Translations under genes and position numbers: made by a program
Origin: Pseudoduganella umbonata
GTDB taxonomy: Bacteria > Pseudomonadota > Gammaproteobacteria > Burkholderiales > Burkholderiaceae_D
Reading direction: 5' to 3'
Length of the DNA: 64,000 bases
NCBI RefSeq assembly: GCF_014192225.1
Contig: NZ_JACHXS010000002.1
Span: 834,844 to 898,843, forward strand
In this document: one piece after another, positions 18,013 to 26,854 of the stretch
Layout: each line of letters opens with the position of its first letter
Numbering within the stretch: position 1 is the stretch's first letter
Notes under the pieces: generated by a model
What the model saw: the letters and a program-made list of their open reading frames with translations, nothing else
The model's database searches: none
What the model was told of the DNA's origin: nothing

Positions 18013-18453
18013 ATGCGACACACATCACGATTCACCGCCGCCGGCACGCTGGCGCTGCTGCTGGCACTGGCCGGCTGCCAGAAGGAAGACGACCGCCGCG
18101 TCGAGGACGCCGCCGAGCGCACGGCCAGCGAGGTCGACGCGGCTGCCCACAAGGCCGCCGGCCAGCTCGAACGGGCACGCGACGACCTGCACGACGCGGC
18201 AAAGGAAACGGGCCGCGAGCTGGACCAGGCGGCCGACAAGACCGCCGTGCACCTGGAGAAGGCGCGCGAAGACTTCCAGGATGCGGCAAAGGAAACCACC
18301 CGCGGGCTGGGCGAGGTGGCCGAAAAGGCCGGCGAGGGGCTGAACAAGGCAGCCGCGGTGGTGGGCGAGAAGCTCGAGCGGGCCGGCGAGAAGATGCAGG
18401 CCAGTGCCGAGGCGGCGCGGCAGGAGCAGCAGGAGAAGAGCAAGGAGAAGTAA
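18013..18453 (+). CDS. Small lipoprotein with long amphipathic helix
   Basis: 146 residues with an excellent AAGGAGG site 5 bp before the ATG. The signal peptide ends in the lipobox LALAGC, so Cys at about residue 22 should be lipidated. The mature part is one long charged helix built from apolipoprotein-like heptads (DAAERTASEVDAAAHKAAG, DDLHDAAKETGRELDQAAD, EDFQDAAKETTRGLGEVAE) and a Lys/Glu-rich tail. Asp immediately after the lipidated Cys would usually favour inner-membrane retention, but the residues here are QKED, so outer-membrane sorting is possible. An IS1595-type element has inserted exactly at its stop codon; the duplicated target site preserves the TAA. It may belong functionally to the upstream operon. 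Confidence 0.8.
   Translation: MRHTSRFTAAGTLALLLALAGCQKEDDRRVEDAAERTASEVDAAAHKAAGQLERARDDLHDAAKETGRELDQAADKTAVHLEKAREDFQDAAKETTRGLGEVAEKAGEGLNKAAAVVGEKLERAGEKMQASAEAARQEQQEKSKEK
18446..18453 (+). repeat. Target-site duplication, left copy
   Basis: AGAAGTAA, identical to 19661-19668 on the other side of the insertion element. Eight base pairs is the usual duplication length for IS1595-family elements. The copy contains the TAA stop of the lipoprotein gene. Confidence 0.9.
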
Positions 18454-18499
18454 GGCGCTGTTCGCGTTAGCTCGACATTTCCTGTCGGTATGGAACTTT

Positions 18500-19572
18500 T
18501 TACCTGTTCTGTTGTCCGTTCTTTTGTCTCAATGTGCCGGACTCATCCGCTAAATTTTTCACAGCAACGCCGAGCCACTGCCTTGGCGTTGTCAATACGG
18601 CCGCATCGAGCACCCGTTGCCAGCCTGCGTAGTTGGCCAGGTAGCGGCTCGCGACACCATTGAAGCGTCGCAGCCAGGTCTTGAAGCGACTGTGCCATCC
18701 GTTCACGTTCTGGATATGGATCGCGCCGCGCGCCCGGATGCCCGCCTTCACGTTCACGGTTTCGTGCGTGATCCCGGCGCGCTGCGCGAAGGCCTGGTAC
18801 GACCTGGCGGCATCGGTGACGAGTAACACGTCCGGCGCCAGCACCGGTCGCAGGTGCTGCGCCAGCTGGCTGGCACTGACCGGGCCGCGGCCGGTGACGA
18901 AGTCGCAGGTTTGCCGATTGCGGTCGCGGGCGACAAGGATGCAGTCGAACTGCTTGCTGATGCCGGGCCGGCTGGCTTTGCCGCCGCGCTTGCGGGGCGG
19001 ACGGTCCATGTGGCGCGAGCCCTTTTGCGATTCGAGATGATAAGGCGTAGTAGGGGTTTCGGCGAGCACCACTCGCCGCCTACGCAGCGGTGCTCGCATG
19101 CAAGCGAGCACTCCTCCTTCGTCATATCGACGACGCCGGATAACTGCGGCCGCGGTTCCCGGCGCACGCTGGCAATGAAGCGGTGGCGCCACCGGAAGCT
19201 GGTGGACCTGGCGACCGCGACCCGTTCCGCCGCGGCGCGCACGGTGGTCGAGTCGATCAGGCATTGCAGGTATGGCAGCCATTTGTCGCGCAGCCGCAGG
19301 CGGGCCAGCGGCGTGCCGGTCAGGGCGTTGAAGCTGCGCCGGCACACCACGCAGCGATAACGTTGCAAACCATTGGCATGGCCGCAGCGGTGGCACTGCG
19401 GACTGCCGCACAACGGACATGCAGGTCTGCCGGCGGCTTCCTCGATCAGGCGCAGGCACTGGCCCGCTTGCACGAACGTGGCGAGCGCGCCTTGCAGCAA
19501 GGCGATCTCATTCTCGGAAAGCTGGAGTTTCGCGAGCGCCGCGATGACGGCGCCGAGCTCTGCTGCACCCAT
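18500..19572 (-). pseudogene. IS1595-type transposase, split by internal insert
   Basis: The N-terminal part (MGAAELGAVIAALAKLQLSE...) contains the family zinc ribbon (CPLCGSPQCHRCG...YRCVVCRRSF) and helix-turn-helix region, and reads correctly to SGVVDM near 19123. The C-terminal part resumes in another frame at about 19042 with HLESQKGSRHMDRPPRKRGGK and continues through the catalytic segment (LLVTDAARSYQAFA, HIQNVNGWHSRFKTWLRRF) to 18500. Between them lies about 75 bp of palindromic GC-rich DNA that replaces the expected DET-type catalytic block and shifts the frame. The enzyme should be inactive unless supplied in trans. Confidence 0.85.
19044..19111. repeat. REP-like palindromic insert inside the transposase
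   Basis: Three nested stems are visible: GCGTAG (19045-19050) with CTACGC (19080-19085); CGGCGAG (19060-19066) with CTCGCCG (19072-19078); and GTGCTCGC (19090-19097) with GCGAGCAC (19104-19111). GTAG near one end plus GC-rich imperfect hairpins resembles REP/REPIN elements. It interrupts the transposase frame. Identity as a mobile REP is an inference. Confidence 0.55.
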
Positions 19573-19660
19573 ACAGCCTCCTGATATACATGAAGTATCT
19601 CAACAGGAGATCAGACAGCGGTTCCGGGGAGAAGTTCCCTCAGCTAAAGCGAACAGCGCC

Positions 19661-19668
19661 AGAAGTAA
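19661..19668 (+). repeat. Target-site duplication, right copy
   Basis: AGAAGTAA, matching 18446-18453. Removing the element and one copy restores the ancestral sequence running from the lipoprotein stop into GGAGGGCATGG. Confidence 0.9.
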
Positions 19669-19688
19669 GGGAGGGCATGGCGGCCGCG

Positions 19689-21842
19689 TCAGGCCGCCAT
19701 GCCCGGCAGTTCCGCTACCGGCGCGCTCTGCGCTTCCGCCGCCGCCGCCTCGTCCTGGACCACGGCCATGTCCACGAAGCCGTTGCGCCATGCACCCTCG
19801 AGATCCTGCTCGATCGCTTCCAGCGTGGTGCGTTCGAGGCCGTTGAAACCATGGATGCCATAGGCGCGGTTGCGGCCGTGCGACTTGGCCATGTACAGCG
19901 CCATGTCGACGAGGTTGACGGCGCGCTCCCACGACAGCGGCGTGCCGCCCGGCGCCAGCGGATACGGCGCGAAGCCCACCGACACGTTGACCCGCAGCGT
20001 CTTGTCCCCATAGGCGATCGCCTGCGACGAAACGCCGCGCAGGATGCGGCGCGCCACCTCGTCGAGGCCGCAGCGCGGCACCGCCGGCAGGAAGGCGAGG
20101 AATTCCTCGCCGCCCCAGCGCACGATCATGTCCGTTTCGCGCAGCGTGTCGCGCAGGCCGGCGGCGATCGTCTTCAGTACCGCGTCGCCGGCCGCGTGGC
20201 CATGGCTGTCGTTGATGTGCTTGAAGTGGTCGACGTCGAGCAGGAACAGCGCGCCCACCAGCTCGTCGCCGGCGGCGGCCTGCTGGCGGCGTTCCGCCAG
20301 TGCGTGGGTACGCATGAAGTCCTGGAAATGCCGGCGGTTGTACAGCGAGGTCAGCGGATCGAGGGTGCTCTGCTGTTTCAGTTCCAGGTTCTTCACCTCG
20401 AGCTGGGCGTTGGCCTGGCGCACCTTGCGGTACAGCAGGCCCACGATCACGGCGGCCAGCGCGAACACGACCGCCAGCAGCCACCAGATGCGCTGCTGCA
20501 GGCGCCGGTTGTCCAGTTCCGCGCCCTTCACGCGGTTTTCCTGGCGCAGTGCCTCGATCTGCCGCTGCTTTTTTTCGGTGTCGTACTTGTGCTGCAGTTC
20601 CAGCATGGCCTTCTGGCGCTGCGCGGCAAACAGCTCGTTCGAGATGGCGCGCTCGCGGTGGTAGGCGGAGATGGCGTTCCGGTAATCGCCGGCCCGTTCC
20701 AGCGCGTTGCCGTATTCGGCCAGCACGACCTGCAGTTGCGGCAGGTTGCGGCCTTTCTCGTACAGCGCCAGGCCGGCCTCGAATTGCTGCCGGCCTTCGG
20801 CCACGCGGCCCATGTTGAGGTAAGCCTGCCCCAGGTTGATGCGGGCCACGGCGAGGTACTTCGTTTCGTTGACGGCGGTGGCCGCCGCCACGGCCTGCTG
20901 CGCGTAGTCGGCGGCGCGGGGATACTCCCGGTCCTTCAGGTAGCTGTCAGCCAGGTTGGCCAGCGTGGCCGCTTCCATCTGCCGTGCGCCCAGCTGGCGG
21001 ACCACCTTCAGCGTCTCCAGCAGCGCGGCGCGCGCGCGGTCGTATTGCGCCGAGTCCATCGCCAGGCCATATTCGGACAACAGCGCGATCGCCTGGCGGC
21101 CGCGCGAGCGCATGCGCTTGGCCAGCGCCATCGATTCGGCCTGCACCTCCCAGCCTTTGTCGTACTGGCGCATGTCGGTCAACAGCAGCACCAGTCCGTT
21201 CAGCGCCATCGACAGCGGCACCTGGTCGTCCTCGATCGTGCGGGCAAGGTCCACGGCCGCCTGGAACTTCGGCAGCGCCGCGGGATAGTTGCCCTGTTCC
21301 TGGAAGGCCTGGCCGGCCGTGATGATGGTCTGCACCCGCAGCGCGATATCGGCAATGCCCGCCGCCCGGCGTTCTGATTCGAAGGCTGCCACGTGTGCGC
21401 CGGGCAGGTCGTTCAGCGCGGTCAGCGCATAGCTGCGTGCCAGCTCTCCCTTGGCCAGGACGGTATCGTTTCCCTGGCTGCGGCCATGGCCCACCAGCTC
21501 GTCGGCCAGGGCCAGGGCCTGGCGCGGGTCGCCGGCGCGCCGGAAGGCGTCGCTGTACAGGAACAGGAACTCGGCGCGGGTTGCGACAGGCGCGCGGCGG
21601 GCGGCGGCTTCGATGCCGCCCAGCCGGCGCAGCGCCTCGCCAGGCACGAAGCGCACCATCTCGCGCGTGGCCGCGAGCTCCGCGTCGACGGACGGCTGGC
21701 CGAATGCCAGCATGGGAACGAAGGCCAGCGCGGCAGCGAGCCGGCGGCAGGCAAGACTGAATGATAAGGAAGAGGGCGGTCGGGCGGCCACGTAAGGTCC
21801 TTGCAGGCGCCACGCATCGGCTGGGCGCGGCGATGAATCCAT
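19689..21842 (-). CDS. Periplasmic-TPR, membrane-anchored GGDEF diguanylate cyclase
   Basis: 717 residues from the ATG at 21842; a TTG 30 bp upstream is less likely. A signal segment (RRLAAALAFVPMLAFGQ) is followed by about 400 residues of TPR-like helical repeats (for example AALPKFQAAVDLARTIEDD, AVARINLGQAYLNMGRVAEG), then a membrane helix (IWWLLAVVFALAAVIVGLLY), a coiled coil and a GGDEF domain. The active site reads RWGGEEF, and RETD lies exactly five residues before GGEEF, the product-inhibition I-site. It should make c-di-GMP in response to a periplasmic signal or partner. No phosphodiesterase domain is present. It is monocistronic, just beyond the insertion element. Confidence 0.9.
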   Translation of the reverse strand: MDSSPRPADAWRLQGPYVAARPPSSLSFSLACRRLAAALAFVPMLAFGQPSVDAELAATREMVRFVPGEALRRLGGIEAAARRAPVATRAEFLFLYSDAFRRAGDPRQALALADELVGHGRSQGNDTVLAKGELARSYALTALNDLPGAHVAAFESERRAAGIADIALRVQTIITAGQAFQEQGNYPAALPKFQAAVDLARTIEDDQVPLSMALNGLVLLLTDMRQYDKGWEVQAESMALAKRMRSRGRQAIALLSEYGLAMDSAQYDRARAALLETLKVVRQLGARQMEAATLANLADSYLKDREYPRAADYAQQAVAAATAVNETKYLAVARINLGQAYLNMGRVAEGRQQFEAGLALYEKGRNLPQLQVVLAEYGNALERAGDYRNAISAYHRERAISNELFAAQRQKAMLELQHKYDTEKKQRQIEALRQENRVKGAELDNRRLQQRIWWLLAVVFALAAVIVGLLYRKVRQANAQLEVKNLELKQQSTLDPLTSLYNRRHFQDFMRTHALAERRQQAAAGDELVGALFLLDVDHFKHINDSHGHAAGDAVLKTIAAGLRDTLRETDMIVRWGGEEFLAFLPAVPRCGLDEVARRILRGVSSQAIAYGDKTLRVNVSVGFAPYPLAPGGTPLSWERAVNLVDMALYMAKSHGRNRAYGIHGFNGLERTTLEAIEQDLEGAWRNGFVDMAVVQDEAAAAEAQSAPVAELPGMAA

Positions 21843-21953
21843 TATAGGCCTGTTGCTATAAGGAATGATCAACAGTACCGCATTCGATGCCGATTTTGCG
21901 TCATTCCTGTCCAGGACGGGCTTTTATGCAACAACCGCCTGCCGCCGGCGCCG

Positions 21954-23837
21954 TCAGGCCGCGAGCTGTTGCAATAAATACAGGCGCTGGTACAGGCCGC
22001 CTTCGATGCGCATCAGCGCATCGTGCGAACCGGATTCCTCGATGCGGCCGTGGTTCAGCACCACGATGCGGTCGGCGTCGCGGATCGTCGACAGGCGGTG
22101 GGCGATCGCGATGATCGTCACCTGCCCGCGCAGTTCGTCCAGCGCCTGCTGCACGACCTGTTCGGTGGCGCTGTCGATGCGCGACGTGGCTTCGTCCAGC
22201 ATCAGCACGCGCGGCTCGCCGGCCAGCGCGCGGGCGATCGCGATCAGCTGCTTCTGGCCGGACGACAGGCGCGAGCCGCCTTCTCCCAGCAGCGTGTCGT
22301 AGCCGTCTTCCAGCGCCATGATGAAGTCGTGCGCATGCGCTGCCCGGGCGGCCCGCTCGATCCGCTCGACAGGCAGGTTGCGGCCCATGTCGATGTTGTC
22401 GCGCGCCGAGGCGGCCAGCAGGAACGGATCCTGCGGCACCAGGCCCATGCTGGCACGGAACGCATCGTGGCCGATATCGTCCAGCGGCACGCCGTTCATC
22501 AGGATGCTGCCCCGCGGCGCCGGGTAGTAGCGCAGCAGCAGCGACAGCAGCGTCGACTTGCCGCTGCCGGTGTGCCCGACGATGCCGTAGAACGCGCCCT
22601 GCGGGATCTGCAGGGACAGGTCGTGCAGCACCTTCTGGTTGTCCACGTAGGCAAAGTCCAGGTGGCGGATGTCGATCGCCGGCGTGCCGGGCGCGGCGGT
22701 TTCATTGGCGGCATCGGGGGCACCCTTGCCATGCTCCGGTGCGCCCGCCTCGTCGAGCAGCGTGGCCACGCGCGCGGTGGCCACCACCGACTGCTGCAAC
22801 TGGGAAAACTGCATGGTGATCTGGATCAGCGGTTCGATCACCCGGGCGATGTAGCTGATGAACGCATACAGCACGCCCACCTCGGCCACGCCGAGCACGG
22901 TGCCGTCGGCGCGCTGGCCGAACAGCCAGATGACCGAGGCGAGCAGCACCACGTTCAGCATGTCCAGCGCGGGCCGCAGCAGCCAGGCATTGGCGCGGAT
23001 CTCGGCCACCCGCTGCGTGTACTGGTCTTCGTTGGTGCGGCTGAACCGTTCGGCGAAGCGCGCCTGGGCATTGTTCGCCTGCAGCACGCTCATGCCGCCG
23101 ATCGATTCCGCCACCTGGGCGTTGATGTCGCTGCGCAGCTGGCGTGCCTTCGCCACGGCCGGCGCGGACAGCCGCTGGTACAGCCACACGATCAGCAGCA
23201 CGCACGGCATCAGCGCCACCACCAGCGACATCAACCGCCAGTCGAGCCACGCCATCGCCAGGATGGTACCGGCCAGCACGATGGTACTGTCGAGGATCAC
23301 GAACAGCACCTGGATATACAGGCCCTTGACCGCCTCGGTGTCGTTGGTCACGCGCGAGACCAGCTGGCCGGTGATGGCGCGGTCGAAGAACGCCATCGGC
23401 AGGCGCAGCACGTGGCCATAGACGCGTTCGCGCAGGCGTTGCACCGAGCGCATCGCCAGGCCGGAAAGGCGCACCAGCTGGAGGTAGCGCAGCCAGGTCG
23501 AGGCGCACCCCGTCGCCACCACGGCGCCCAGCAGCAGCGCCATCGCCGGCCAGTCCAGCACGCGCGGCAGCAGGTGCTCGTCGATCAGCCGCTTGCCCAG
23601 CAGCGGTCCCACCACTTCCAGCCCGGCGGCGATCGCCAGCCACAGCACGGCCCACCACAGGTGATGGCGATCCGGCGCTGCGGCTTCCTTCAGCAGGCCA
23701 TAGGCGCGGCGGGCCGATTCCGCATGGCTGCTTTCCGCGCCTTTCTCCACGTTTTTTCCCTCGACCTTTTCCACGCCTTTTTCCGCGCCTTTTTCCGCCC
23801 TGGTTCGCGCCCTGTTTTCAGTATCTTCAGCTTGCAT
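21954..23837 (-). CDS. ABC exporter half-transporter, MdlB-like
   Basis: 627 residues: a six-helix exporter membrane domain (about 50-340) and an ATPase domain with Walker A GHTGSGKST, signature LSSGQKQ, Walker B VLMLDEATS and switch His in AIAHRL. The signature LSSGQ departs from LSGGQ. The N-terminal 40 residues are a low-complexity Glu/Lys/Gly stretch (EKGAEKGVEKVEGKNVEKG) encoded by imperfect DNA repeats. The start overlaps the end of the partner gene by 11 bp, so the two are translated together and should form a heterodimer like MdlAB or other multidrug/lipid exporters. Substrate unknown. Confidence 0.85.
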   Translation of the reverse strand: MQAEDTENRARTRAEKGAEKGVEKVEGKNVEKGAESSHAESARRAYGLLKEAAAPDRHHLWWAVLWLAIAAGLEVVGPLLGKRLIDEHLLPRVLDWPAMALLLGAVVATGCASTWLRYLQLVRLSGLAMRSVQRLRERVYGHVLRLPMAFFDRAITGQLVSRVTNDTEAVKGLYIQVLFVILDSTIVLAGTILAMAWLDWRLMSLVVALMPCVLLIVWLYQRLSAPAVAKARQLRSDINAQVAESIGGMSVLQANNAQARFAERFSRTNEDQYTQRVAEIRANAWLLRPALDMLNVVLLASVIWLFGQRADGTVLGVAEVGVLYAFISYIARVIEPLIQITMQFSQLQQSVVATARVATLLDEAGAPEHGKGAPDAANETAAPGTPAIDIRHLDFAYVDNQKVLHDLSLQIPQGAFYGIVGHTGSGKSTLLSLLLRYYPAPRGSILMNGVPLDDIGHDAFRASMGLVPQDPFLLAASARDNIDMGRNLPVERIERAARAAHAHDFIMALEDGYDTLLGEGGSRLSSGQKQLIAIARALAGEPRVLMLDEATSRIDSATEQVVQQALDELRGQVTIIAIAHRLSTIRDADRIVVLNHGRIEESGSHDALMRIEGGLYQRLYLLQQLAA

Positions 23838-25578
23838 CGAGGCTCGCCTCCAGTTGTTGGTAGCGCCACTGGCTGGCATACCACCCATCCCGCGCCAGCA
23901 GTTCGTCGTGCGTGCCCTGTTCGACGATGCGGCCATGGTGCAGTACGACGATCCAGTCGGCGTTGACCACCGCCGACAGCCGGTGGCTGGCGATGATGGC
24001 GCTGCGCACCGGCCGCTCGCGGCGCAATGCTTCCAGGTGTTCGAGGATGCGCGTTTCCGTGCCGGTATCGACGGCCGACAGCGCATCGTCGAGCAGCAGC
24101 AGGTCGTTATCGGACAGCAGCGCGCGGGCGATCGCCACGCGCTGGCGCTGCCCGCCGGACAGGGTGATGCCGCGCTCGCCCACCTCGGTTTCATACCCGT
24201 GCGGGAACAGCAGAATGTCGTCGTGGATCGCGGCCAGGTCGGCCGCGTGTTCCACCTCGGCCCGTGTCGCGCCGGGCCTGGCCAGCGCGATGTTCTCGGC
24301 GATCGACGATGAGAACAGGAACGACTCCTGCGGCACCCAGCTGATTGCGCCGCGCAAGGCATCGAGCTTGTACTCATCCAGCGCATGGCCGTTCCAGCGC
24401 ACGGTCCCCGACTGCGGCGCCATCTGCCGCAGCAGCACGCGCAGCAGCGTGGTCTTGCCGGAGCCGGTCGGCCCCACCAGGCCCAGCGTCTGGCCGGGGC
24501 GCAGGTGCAGCGATACATCCACCAGCGCCGGCTCGGCCTGGCCGGGATAGCATGCCGTCAGGTGCTCGACCACCAGCTCGCCCGGCTGCAGCGCGGCCAC
24601 CGTGCCGTGGTCGGCGATCGTCAGCGGCGCGTCGAGCATCGGCTGCAGGCGCTGCCACGCGGCGCGGCCCCGTTCCAGCAGCGACAGGACCCAGCCGGCC
24701 GCGAACATCGGCCAGATCAGTTGCCCCAGGTACATCGTGAAACTGGTCAGCGCGCCGATCGTCAGCTGGTCCGTCCACACCAGGTAGCCGCCCAGGCCCA
24801 GCGTCAGGCCGGTGGCGGCCGTCAGCGTCAGGCCGACCGCCGGTTCGTAGGCCGCTTCCCAGCGCTGCGCGGTGAGCGCCGCGTTGGCCGCCTTGCCGGC
24901 CAGGTCGGAGAAGGTGGCGGCGCTGCGCCCCTCCAGGCCGAGCGTGCGCAGCGTGCGCACACCGGTCAGGGTTTCCTGCACGTGGTCGTTCAGCGCCGAA
25001 AAACGTTTCAGCGAATCGGCGGCGGCCGTATGGATCTGCGTCGAGATCCGCCAGAACGCATAGGCCATCAGCGGGAACGGCAGCAGGGCGACCAGCGCCA
25101 GGCGCCAGTCGACGCCCAGCGTCATGATGCCGATCACCAGCACCAGCGTCAGCGCACCGTCGAAGCCGGCCAGCATCGCTTCGCCGGCCGCCTGTTCGAT
25201 CGAATCGATGTCGTTGGTGGCCAGCGCCATCAGGTCGCCGGTGCGCTGTTTCTGGTAGAACGCCGGACCCTGCAAGGTGAGGCGGCGGTAGAAGCGGGTG
25301 CGCAACTGCACGCCGAGCCGGTACGCGGTCGAGTACAGCCGGATGCGCCATGCCACGCGCAGGCCGTAGTTGGCCACGCCGACCAGCAGCAGCAGGCCCA
25401 CGCCTTCGAGCAGTTCGGTGTGCGGCAGGCGCTGCGCGGCGAGCGCGTCGACCAGCTGGCCGATCTTGCGGGGAATCCAGACGCCGATGACGGCAACCAG
25501 GGCCAGCATCGCGCCGGCGCCTACATAGGCCCGCCAATGCTCGCGCACGAAGCCGGTGATTAGCCTCGATAAACTCAT
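23827..25578 (-). CDS. ABC exporter half-transporter, MdlA-like
   Basis: 583 residues beginning MSLSRLITGFVREHWRAYVG. Membrane domain about 15-290 with the exporter coupling region, then an ATPase domain: Walker A GPTGSGKTT, canonical signature LSGGQRQRVAIARALL, Walker B LLLLDDALSAVD and ASHRLSAV. The Walker B ends in Asp (LLLDD) where the catalytic Glu normally sits, while the partner has Glu (MLDE). One degenerate and one consensus ATP site is the usual pattern of heterodimeric exporters. Stop overlaps the MdlB-like start. Called MdlA-like from organisation and similarity, not from substrate data. Confidence 0.85.
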   Translation of the reverse strand: MSLSRLITGFVREHWRAYVGAGAMLALVAVIGVWIPRKIGQLVDALAAQRLPHTELLEGVGLLLLVGVANYGLRVAWRIRLYSTAYRLGVQLRTRFYRRLTLQGPAFYQKQRTGDLMALATNDIDSIEQAAGEAMLAGFDGALTLVLVIGIMTLGVDWRLALVALLPFPLMAYAFWRISTQIHTAAADSLKRFSALNDHVQETLTGVRTLRTLGLEGRSAATFSDLAGKAANAALTAQRWEAAYEPAVGLTLTAATGLTLGLGGYLVWTDQLTIGALTSFTMYLGQLIWPMFAAGWVLSLLERGRAAWQRLQPMLDAPLTIADHGTVAALQPGELVVEHLTACYPGQAEPALVDVSLHLRPGQTLGLVGPTGSGKTTLLRVLLRQMAPQSGTVRWNGHALDEYKLDALRGAISWVPQESFLFSSSIAENIALARPGATRAEVEHAADLAAIHDDILLFPHGYETEVGERGITLSGGQRQRVAIARALLSDNDLLLLDDALSAVDTGTETRILEHLEALRRERPVRSAIIASHRLSAVVNADWIVVLHHGRIVEQGTHDELLARDGWYASQWRYQQLEASLDAS

Positions 25579-25632
25579 GACATATCCTTCGGTGAAGCCC
25601 GCAAGGATACATCAGGCTGGCAGAGCGCGTTG

Positions 25633-25652
25633 CCGGGTCCGTGCGGACCCGG
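25633..25652 (-). terminator. Strong hairpin downstream of the phasin gene
   Basis: CCGGGTCC-GTGC-GGACCCGG is a perfect 8-bp stem with a 4-base loop, 33 bp after the phasin stop. There is no U-tract on the minus-strand side, so it may stabilise the mRNA end rather than terminate alone. Confidence 0.4.
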
Positions 25653-25684
25653 CGGCCCGGGGAGGGCGCTTGGCTTTACTGGCC

Positions 25685-26662
25685 TTACTTGCGCGACTTG
25701 CCCGGCGCCGAGCGGGCCGGCTTGTTGTCGGCCAGCGCGGCCAGCGCTTCGGCAACGGGTTTCGCGGCCGGCTTGCGCGAGCTTTTCGATGCCGACGGCT
25801 CGGCGTCGAACAGCGGCGCGGCCGCTTCGGCGGCTTCGGCGGCGGCGGCGATCGGTGCCGCGACCGGTGCCGGGATTGGTGCCACGACCGGCGTTGCCGC
25901 GGCGGCTGCACCGGCGACGCGTTCCACCGCTTCGCTGACCGCATCCGTGGCGGCAGCCGTTTGTTCGGCCCCCGCGTCGGCTGCCTTGGCGATGCTGTCG
26001 CTGGCCGCTTCCACCGCGTCGCCGCCTGCCTTGGCGGCCGTTTCGGCGGCATCCTGCGTTGCCTTCGCGGCGGCCCCGGCCGTATCATGGATCGTCGTGG
26101 TCGCCTGTGCCGCGGTGTCGTTCGCCGCGCGGGCGGCCGCCACCGTGCCGGTCGTGGCCGCGCGCGCCGCGTCGCCTGCCGCATGTGCCGCCCGGGACGC
26201 CGTTTCGGTGGCGCCGGTGGCGGCCGATTGCGCGGCCTCGGAGGCGGCATTGGCCGCTGCCGTCGCCGCGTTGACCGCGGATTCGGACACTTGCGACGCT
26301 ACCGGCGCGGCCAGTGCCAGCGCCTTGGCCGGCACGGCGCGCAGGCGGTCCGTCGCGGTCTGCAGGAAGGCCTGCTGGGTCTGGCTTGCGATGGAAAACA
26401 GTTCGCGCTGGTAGGCCACCAGGCTTTCGAGGGCGGAAGCGGGCTTGGCCAGGTCGAGTACGGCGCGCGAATCCCTTGCTTCGATCAGCTGGCGCGCCGC
26501 GGCGGTGCCGCGTTCGGCGGCATTGCGCGCCGTGCTCAGGTTCAGCGCGACGATCTGTCCGGCGCCCTCGACGGTATTCTTCAGCACGCTGTTCAGGAAG
26601 TTGAGCTGGCTTTCTAACTGCGACTTGCTCGTTGCGGAAATTTGTTCGGTAATCGAAGACAT
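25685..26662 (-). CDS. Phasin-family protein (PHA granule surface)
   Basis: 325 residues. The start at 26662 (MSSITEQ) is supported by AGGAG 6 bp upstream; an in-frame ATG at 26680 would place that site inside the gene. Residues 1-110 match the phasin domain (ISATSKSQLESQLNFLNSVLKNTVEGAGQIVALN...LVAYQRELFSIASQTQQAFL). The long middle is Ala-rich helical repeats (AAHAAGDAARAATTGTVAAA), then an Ala/Pro segment and a basic tail (KSSRKPAAKP...PGKSRK) typical of DNA- or granule-binding PhaF-like proteins. It suggests the cell stores polyhydroxyalkanoate. The tail may also bind DNA. Confidence 0.8.
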   Translation of the reverse strand: MSSITEQISATSKSQLESQLNFLNSVLKNTVEGAGQIVALNLSTARNAAERGTAAARQLIEARDSRAVLDLAKPASALESLVAYQRELFSIASQTQQAFLQTATDRLRAVPAKALALAAPVASQVSESAVNAATAAANAASEAAQSAATGATETASRAAHAAGDAARAATTGTVAAARAANDTAAQATTTIHDTAGAAAKATQDAAETAAKAGGDAVEAASDSIAKAADAGAEQTAAATDAVSEAVERVAGAAAAATPVVAPIPAPVAAPIAAAAEAAEAAAPLFDAEPSASKSSRKPAAKPVAEALAALADNKPARSAPGKSRK

Positions 26663-26728
26663 GAGCTCTCCTAAGAACAAGGAATGGTGCGTTGCAATAA
26701 AGGCATTCTAGCGATGAAACAAAGCATT

Positions 26729-26742
26729 GGAAAGCGCTTTGT
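26729..26742. promoter_or_regulatory. Palindrome GGAAAGCGCTTTGT between phasin and deaminase genes
   Basis: AAAGCGCTTT (26731-26740) is a perfect palindrome with near-symmetric flanks, similar to LacI-family operators. It lies 67 bp before the phasin start and 113 bp before the deaminase start. Function is a guess from symmetry and position. Confidence 0.3.
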
Positions 26743-26854
26743 GCTTTCTTTATTCAGTGATTAATGCACTGCAACATCCATTTCCGATGCAATCATTGCA
26801 TGTTGGCTGCCGTTATCCCTACAATCGGCCATCGCCATCCCCGGAGCTCTCACC

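Larger units (their letters stand above)
18454..19660 (-). mobile_element. IS1595-family insertion sequence, complete ends, defective transposase
   Basis: A 1207-bp element. The left end begins GGCGCTGTTCGCGTTAGCT (18454-18472) and the right end reads, on the other strand, GGCGCTGTTCGCTTTAGCT, an imperfect terminal inverted repeat of about 19 bp. It is flanked by an 8-bp duplication, AGAAGTAA. The single gene inside encodes a zinc-ribbon transposase on the minus strand, interrupted near its middle. The well-preserved ends and exact duplication suggest recent insertion. Confidence 0.92.
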
